Below are positions 17,641-22,500 of a stretch of DNA of 22,500 nt, piece by piece. Position numbers and translations under genes: made by a program. Under the pieces are notes generated by a model, which did no database searches, was not told where the DNA came from, and saw only the letters and a program-made list of their open reading frames with translations. Every line of letters starts with the position of its first letter. The stretch's first letter is position 1. Origin of the DNA: Neocallimastix lanati (nom. inval.) (Eukaryota > Neocallimastigomycota > Neocallimastigomycetes > Neocallimastigales > Neocallimastigaceae); NCBI GenBank assembly GCA_016946835.1, contig JACVTC010000068.1, positions 607,501 to 630,000 on the forward strand, in the 5' to 3' direction.

Positions 17641-18963
17641 TTTAAAGTTAGAAAATCCCTTCTTTCATTTACACGTTTCTTTTCAAATAAACTTATTCCT
17701 ATTGTATACAAGAAAAAAGTTCTTCAATCCTTTGTTATTAGTAAAGTAATTTATTATTCTCCTTTACTTGGTTCAAACAAATCTAGAACGGCTAGAATTC
17801 AAACATTAATTAATACTGGTCTATTTTGGTGTATCGGTTCCTTCTCTAAAAATGGTAAAACAAATACAGAAAACAATGACTATATTAGACATAATTCAAC
17901 AATGAGTACTTATGCTTTATCTCGAGATCTAAGCATCCCTCCTATTGCTGGTATCTGCGCAGCCTTACAGATTAAATCATTTGCAAAATGGAGTAAATCA
18001 AACTGTATCATAAAGGATCTTATTAAATCTATTCCCAAAATGCCTTATTATTCCTGGACTAAAGAATCTAGAACACTATATAAAAAAATCAAAAAATATA
18101 AATGTGTAAAATATGACGATATTATAGAACGTTACTGGAAATCAGTTTCCAGATTTCAAGGTATTAAAGGTCAAAACTACGATAGTAACAAGTTCTCAAA
18201 CAATAAAGCTATAATAATGCTTAGCTTAAAATATCCCCAATTCAACTTAGGATTTTCGTGGATTATACGTTTACGCTGTGGTTATAAATACAATACTACT
18301 ATTGCTATTAGAATGGGTAGAGTTTCAGAAGATTGTCCAAAGTCCTGCCCATGTTGTGGTGAAGGTAATCAATCTTTTGAACATTGGATTTTTAAATGCG
18401 ATGCTCTTGCATCTTTTAGATGGAATTCTTTAAATTTCATCGATGATCTCTATGTTTTATTCCTTAGGAAGATTAGAGCGTTTAATCCTCTTTCTTCCTA
18501 TGACTCTATTTCTGATTTTGAAGATTATATCAATCATTATATATACTTGTTCCTTCTTGGTGGGACTTTAGTTTTAAATGAACTACATTTCGATAGTGGG
18601 GAACAGAGACATTTAAATGAACTACTTTTCAAAGGTTCATCTGAGTCACCTGTTCCAAAAATTGTGGGCTTGGCGGAATTCTTAACAAATGCAATACCTA
18701 TCATAAGTAGTTCGTTTGAGCTATTATTTGATAGGTATTGCAAAATATCAAACTTAACCAAGAGCGTCGACGTCGTACTGATAAGGCATAATGAAAATAC
18801 AGGATTATCATCTATTACTACGAAGGGTGATTCTCGCCCTAGTAGCTCAATAAATGATGAATCCGGGGAGAGTTTAGTGGACACCACACTATCTATTTTA
18901 AGGATGTTACTTCTAAATTTTATTTCTTTTTTATTTGATAGGAAGGGTAAAATTCCCGCATAG
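17635..18963 (+). pseudogene. Outer LINE C-terminal fragment (RT thumb to C-terminus)
   Basis: 442 open codons starting at an internal Met (ATGCAT lies in the duplicated site). They match residues about 1065-1477 of the inner LINE: SKVIYYSPLLGSNKSRT, ALSRDLSIPP, SWTKESRTL, then CPCC...H...C with the same CX2CX8HX4C spacing, FLLGG and AIPI near the end. The endonuclease and RT catalytic core are absent, so the fragment cannot mobilise itself. It contains a 39-nt micro-duplication (TTTAAATGAACTAC at 18573 and 18612). The long open frame alone could be misread as an independent gene; the nested structure explains it. Confidence 0.93.
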
Positions 18964-18973
18964 TACAACTTGC

Positions 18974-18993
18974 CGAAATACATAGTATTTTCG
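18974..18993 (+). other. 3'-UTR hairpin of the outer LINE
   Basis: CGAAATAC pairs with GTATTTTCG (one bulged T) around an ATA loop, 11 nt after the stop codon. Its position matches the hairpin of the inner LINE, though the sequences differ. Confidence 0.55.
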
Positions 18994-19085
18994 AGCTTTT
19001 TTATTTTTTATTTTTTATTTTTTAATTTTTTATTTTTAATTTCTAATGTACTTTTCACCTACATGTATTTTTTAAAATAAAATTT

Positions 19086-19118
19086 AATAAAGTTTTTGGA
19101 AGTGTATTCTCTTCCCTG

Positions 19119-19170
<52 letters not shown>
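19086..19170 (+). terminator. Polyadenylation signal and A49 tail of the outer LINE
   Basis: AATAAA at 19086-19091 is followed 30 nt later by 49 A residues (19122-19170). Confidence 0.88.
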
Positions 19171-19176
<6 letters not shown>

Positions 19177-19185
19177 TACTTATTA
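19171..19185 (+). repeat. Outer LINE target-site duplication, right copy
   Basis: ATTAATTACTTATTA, identical to 12184-12198, directly after the A49 tail. Confidence 0.93.
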
Positions 19186-19984
19186 TGATTAATTATTTAT
19201 TATTAATTATTATTATTATTATTATTTTTTATTTTCTTTTAATCTTTACTTTTAATTTTTTTTTTTTTTTTTTTTAATCTTTTAATTTTTTTTTTCTGTA
19301 TATAAAAGTTGACTAATTGTAAGTTTATGATACTTTTTTTTTCTTTTTATTTTTTTATTTACACACTTTTTATTTATTTTCAACCAATATCTTCCTAATT
19401 TAACTCATCTTTACTTAGTTTCTATCCAATAATATTTCATTTTAATTAAGATTTTTTCCTTATGGAGAAATATTAATTATCATCAAATAAAGTTAAAAAA
19501 AAAATATAAAAAATTTATTTATTTATTTATTTATTTATTTATTAATTTATTTATTTTATATTTTGATTAAATAAAAATAAAATTAAAAAAAATAAAAGAA
19601 TTAAAAGATTATGATCTTATTAAAAATATTTTATAGAGATTTTTTTTTTTTTATTTTTATTTTTTTTATTTTTATTTTTTTTTTATTTTTATTATTATTA
19701 TTTAAAGAAAGATTATCTAGTGGAAAAGTGCAAACCAATTTCTAATTAATTTTTATCAAATGAATTTAAAAAAAAAAAGTTTATCATAAAAGAATTAATA
19801 ATATAAAATAAAATAATTAATAATATAAAATAAAATTTTTAAAAAAAAAAAAATTAATATAATATAATAAAATATTAAAAAGAAAACGACTTAACCATTC
19901 CTCGGTAATGATAATTCTTCCTATTTTTTTTTTTTAAAAAAAAAAAAAAAAAAGTAAAAATATACTTAAACTATTAATTATTAT
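19186..19984. other. AT-rich spacer with a promoter-like patch
   Basis: TATATAAAAG at 19299 and TAATTGTAAGT ending about 19324 recall the arrangement upstream of the synthase gene (TATATAAA, then TAATTGTAAGT). A pyrimidine-rich stretch follows, but no coding exon was found. Long T and A runs fill the remainder. Confidence 0.35.
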
Positions 19985-20335
19985 TAATAATTATTATTAT
20001 TATTATTATTATTTATTATTTATTATTTATTATTTATTATTTATTATTTATTATTTATTATTTATTATTTATTATTTATTATTTATAATTTATTATTTAT
20101 TATTAAATTATTTATTATTTATTATTTATTATTTAATTATTTATTATTTATTATTTATTATTTATTATTTGTTATTTAATTATTTATTATTTATTATTTA
20201 ATTATTTATTATTTATTATTTATTATTTATTATTTATTATTTATTATTTATTATTTATTATTTATTATTTATTATTTATTATTTATTATTTATTATTACT
20301 ATTATTATTATTTATTAATTATTTATTAATTATTA
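19985..20335. repeat. ATTATTT heptanucleotide array
   Basis: About 300 bp of ATTATTT repeats with occasional AATTATTT variants, running from (TTA)n into (TTAATTA) at the right edge. No coding potential. Confidence 0.92.
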
Positions 20336-20663
20336 AAATGTTAATTAAGTAAATACTTTAAATAATAATTTAATAATTTAATAAATATTTATACTTTAAA
20401 AAAAAAAAAACAATAATAATAATAAATAATTTATATTTATATATAATTGTTTATATTCATTATGAGAAATGTATATATATATATACAAATATACTTGTAT
20501 AAAGATAAAATGTAATAAATAATAGTCAACTGTCCTAATATTATAATGAATTAAATAATAAGTAAATAATTAATTAAATATATTTAATATATATAATTAA
20601 ATATATATGTATTAAGAGTATATCTTTATTTTTATTTTATTTTTTTTATAATAAAGTTAAAAG
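20336..20663. other. AT-rich spacer, no gene seen
   Basis: TATA-rich sequence with short TAA and TA repeats. Nothing else is recognised. Confidence 0.6.
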
Positions 20664-20720
20664 TTAAATTTCTTGATCATCATCATCATCATCATCACCA
20701 CCACCACCACCTATCACCAT
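20664..20720 (-). CDS. Possible acidic mini-ORF or last exon (Gly5-Asp7 tail)
   Basis: From the minus-strand ATG (20720-20718) the frame reads MVIGGGGGDDDDDDDQEI and stops at 20664. It is built on (ATC)7(ACC)5 (20676-20711). To its right on the minus strand lies a T-rich tract ending in TAG (about 20750) and a nearer CTTAG, so it could be the last exon of a minus-strand gene with an acidic tail. No earlier exon was found in the window. A plain compound microsatellite is the alternative. Confidence 0.25.
   Translation of the reverse strand: MVIGGGGGDDDDDDDQEI
20676..20711. repeat. Compound (ATC)7(ACC)5 microsatellite
   Basis: Seven ATC then five ACC triplets. Trinucleotides this rich in C are exceptional in this window and suggest selection for a coding frame or a coding origin. 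Confidence 0.95.
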
Positions 20721-21150
20721 TATGGAATGATAGAATTTCTAAGATAGTATGCTAAAAAAAAAAAAAAAAAAATAAAAGAAAAAATAATAATAATTAAAGA
20801 AATAAGTTAATATATATATAAATATAAATATAATATATGTATGTAATAATAATAATACTTAATATATATACATACATACATCTAGTATAATAATAATAAT
20901 AATAGAAATAATAATACAATATTTATTTATTTTTTATTTTATTTTATTTTATTTTTATAATATCCATTACTTAAATTCTTTTTTTATTTTATTTTATTTT
21001 TATTTTTATTTTTTATTTTTATTATTTATTTTTTCAAAATTAATTATAACTAGTTGTAAATAAATATATATCCATATAAGGAAAGGTGTTATCAAAATTT
21101 ATTAAGGATATTGATTTATAAAATAGTTGGTTTAGATATATAAAAAAGTA
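20721..21150. other. AT-rich spacer, no gene seen
   Basis: It has an A-run (about 20754-20771), TAA repeats, TATACATACATACAT sequence (about 20865-20880) and TTTTATTTTA repeats (20930-21020). Confidence 0.6.
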
Positions 21151-21950
21151 TTCATTATTTATGGAAATAGCACATAATAGTGAATTTAGTTTAAGCATAT
21201 AACAAACTAGTCCTATTAAATTACCCCGGTTAAAATTGTTCTTTTTTAAATTAGTTCTGTAATATTAATTTTATTATAGATAGTTTTTTTTTTTGAATTA
21301 GTTCAATTATAATTGCTCTATTAAAATAGTTCTTTCTAATTTAGATTTAAAATGATGAGTCTATTAAAAATTGTTCCATTAAAAATAGTTTTATTAAAAT
21401 TAGTTCAATTATAATTACTCTATTATACCAATTCTTTTAAAATCGTTCTATTCATTATTAATGGTAATAGTTTATAATCGTAAATAAAGTGGAAGCCTAT
21501 AACGAAATAGTCATAATTAAATTACCTCCATTAAAATAGTCTTTTTTAAATTAGTTCTATTAATATGATTCTATTAAAATGGTTCTTTTTTAAATTAGTT
21601 TTATAATAATAATTCTATTAAAATGGTTCTTTTTTAAATTAATTCTATTAATATGACTCTTTTAAAATGGTTCTTTTTAAATTAGTTTTATAATCATAAT
21701 TCTATTAAAATGGTCCTAATAAATTTATTCTATAATAATAATTCTATTAAAATGGTCCTAATAAATTTATTCTATAATAATAATTCTATTAAAATGGTCC
21801 TAATAAATTTATTCTATAATAATAATTCTATTAAAGTGGTTCTTTTTTAAATTAGTTCTATTAATATGATTCTATTAAAATACACCTAATAAATTAGTTC
21901 TTTTAAAATAGTTCTAGGTTCTGATAAAATATAATTATATTTAAATAGTC
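21151..21950. repeat. Complex repeat domain with ~14-bp subunits and ~300-bp block duplication
   Basis: Degenerate copies of a 14-15 bp unit (roughly AAATNGTTCTATTA) follow one another for about 750 bp. The block starting TTCATTATT at 21151 recurs at 21451 with about three quarters of bases identical over the first 62, ending in ATAACRAAMTAGTC-like sequence. Stops occur in all frames that I followed, so it is not a coding repeat. Confidence 0.8.
21699..21824. repeat. Perfect 42-bp tandem array, three copies
   Basis: Copies begin at 21699, 21741 and 21783, with a partial fourth at 21825. Each 42-bp unit splits into three 14-bp subunits that share a TTCTA/TCCTA core, so this is a higher-order repeat of the surrounding 14-bp motif. 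Confidence 0.92.
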
Positions 21951-22021
21951 GCTATTAAAGTAGTATTATGTAATAGTTCCATTACTACTATTATTAATAA
22001 TAAATATACTAATTATTAAAA

Positions 22022-22058
<37 letters not shown>

Positions 22059-22296
22059 AATTTAATAGTAAAATTAATTAACTTAATTGAATAGGTTAGC
22101 CATGAAAAACAAAAAAGAGAAGTTTTTTTTCTCTATTTTTTTTTTTTTTTTAAATTGTTTAATGTACTTTGGTATAATTATATTGGAATTACATTTAAGT
22201 AAAAAAATTATTATTATTATTATTATTATTTTATTTTTTTTTTTATTTTTATTTTTTATTTTTTTTTTTTGCAATAATAAAATATAAAGATAAATC

Positions 22297-22338
<42 letters not shown>

Positions 22339-22411
22339 GATTGTACAATTATTCATTTATTATTTTTTAACAAAAAAAATGTTGTATGATTATTATTATT
22401 ATGATTTTTAA
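21951..22411. other. AT-rich spacer with A33 and A38 runs
   Basis: Runs of A at 22024-22056 and 22300-22337 bracket about 240 bp with T-runs and TTA repeats. The open frames on both strands at 22083-22298 are low-complexity shadows of these runs. Confidence 0.6.
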
Positions 22412-22500
22412 CAAAAAAAAAAAAAAAAAAAAAAAAGTAATAATAATAATATTAAGCATAGGTGGAAGGAGTCACTCACTCCAGAAATAATGTTTGGCTT
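22412..22500 (+). CDS. Possible start of a coding region, cut by the window edge
   Basis: After a TAA at 22409 one plus-strand frame stays open to the end: Gln, a poly-Lys run from A24, Ser-Asn4-Ile, then KHRWKESLTPEIMFG. The last 15 codons have a normal protein mix and higher GC (from about 22454). It may be an exon of a gene that continues to the right. A short inverted repeat (GGAGT-CACTC-ACTCC) lies inside it. Identity unknown. Confidence 0.2.

Larger units (their letters stand above)
12199..19170 (+). mobile_element. 5'-truncated outer LINE, interrupted by a full-length LINE
   Basis: The element consists of 12199-12273 and 17641-19170, about 1.6 kb once the insertion is ignored. It starts inside the reverse-transcriptase thumb region (YVYLGIPF) and ends with AATAAA and A49. 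The flanking 15-bp duplication shows it inserted as a 5'-truncated copy, the usual outcome of target-primed reverse transcription. Its frame is still open across both parts, so it was young when the inner element landed. It belongs to a family clearly diverged from the inner one: the shared segment around SKVxYxxPLLGSNK is alignable, but many positions differ. Confidence 0.93.

Noticed and set aside
17635-18963. Independent 442-residue protein starting at ATG 17635
   Set aside because: The ATG lies in the inner LINE's target-site duplication and the frame continues from 12199-12273, so it is the right part of a split LINE.
18537-18983. 148-codon minus-strand frame
   Set aside because: Antisense shadow of the outer LINE C-terminus; the plus frame matches the inner LINE protein.
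22083-22298. Overlapping 66-71 codon frames on both strands
   Set aside because: Low-complexity Lys/Phe/Ile sequence from A- and T-runs.
1-22500. tRNA, rRNA or CRISPR array
   Set aside because: I looked for GC-rich cloverleaf blocks with GTTCRANNC boxes, rRNA-like sequence and regularly spaced direct repeats with unique spacers on both strands and found none; a covariance search would settle tRNAs.

Overview
This is a very AT-rich eukaryotic window, most probably from an anaerobic gut fungus (Neocallimastigomycota: Piromyces, Neocallimastix, Anaeromyces or a relative). Three things point there. The one host gene encodes a fungal-type S-adenosylmethionine synthase. It is split by short GTATGT...TAG introns. 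Its codons are C/G-enriched and sit in a sea of poly-A/T tracts, TAA/TAAA microsatellites and AT minisatellites. The genus call is inference; the fungal call rests on resemblance to the yeast Sam1/Sam2 protein.

Layout. Positions 1-9430 hold no convincing intact gene. They contain homopolymer tracts, several tandem repeats (periods 21, 34, 47 and 55 bp), a pair of inverted minisatellite arrays (about 2460-2855 and 4165-4650), two strong hairpins, and a scatter of 60-180 bp islands of higher GC with short coding-like frames that look like orphan exons or decayed gene pieces. A TATA box near 9440 and a pyrimidine-rich tract lead into the three-exon S-adenosylmethionine synthase gene (9804-11263).

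Positions 12184-19185 hold a nested pair of non-LTR retrotransposons (LINEs). An older, 5'-truncated LINE (starting at 12199, ending in A49 at 19170, flanked by a perfect 15-bp target-site duplication) was split by a full-length LINE of a diverged but related family (12274-17628, ending in A29, flanked by a perfect 12-13 bp duplication). The inner element has an intact 1477-residue ORF: a predicted RRM-like N-terminal fold, a long serine-rich linker, an APE-type endonuclease, a reverse transcriptase with FADD, and a C-terminal CX2CX8HX4C zinc motif. Its first ~90 nt can fold into a nested pseudoknot whose outer helix begins at the very first base of the element. That topology resembles HDV-like ribozymes, though the helix lengths are atypical. 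Both LINEs have a hairpin just after the stop codon.

Positions 19186-22500 return to AT-rich repeats: a long ATTATTT array, a compound (ATC)7(ACC)5 microsatellite that reads as Gly5Asp7 on the minus strand, and an unusual ~800-bp repeat domain with about 14-bp subunits, a perfect 42-bp higher-order array and a ~300-bp block duplication.

The elements and the host gene show no functional link; the LINEs sit about 0.9 kb downstream of the S-adenosylmethionine synthase gene on the same strand.
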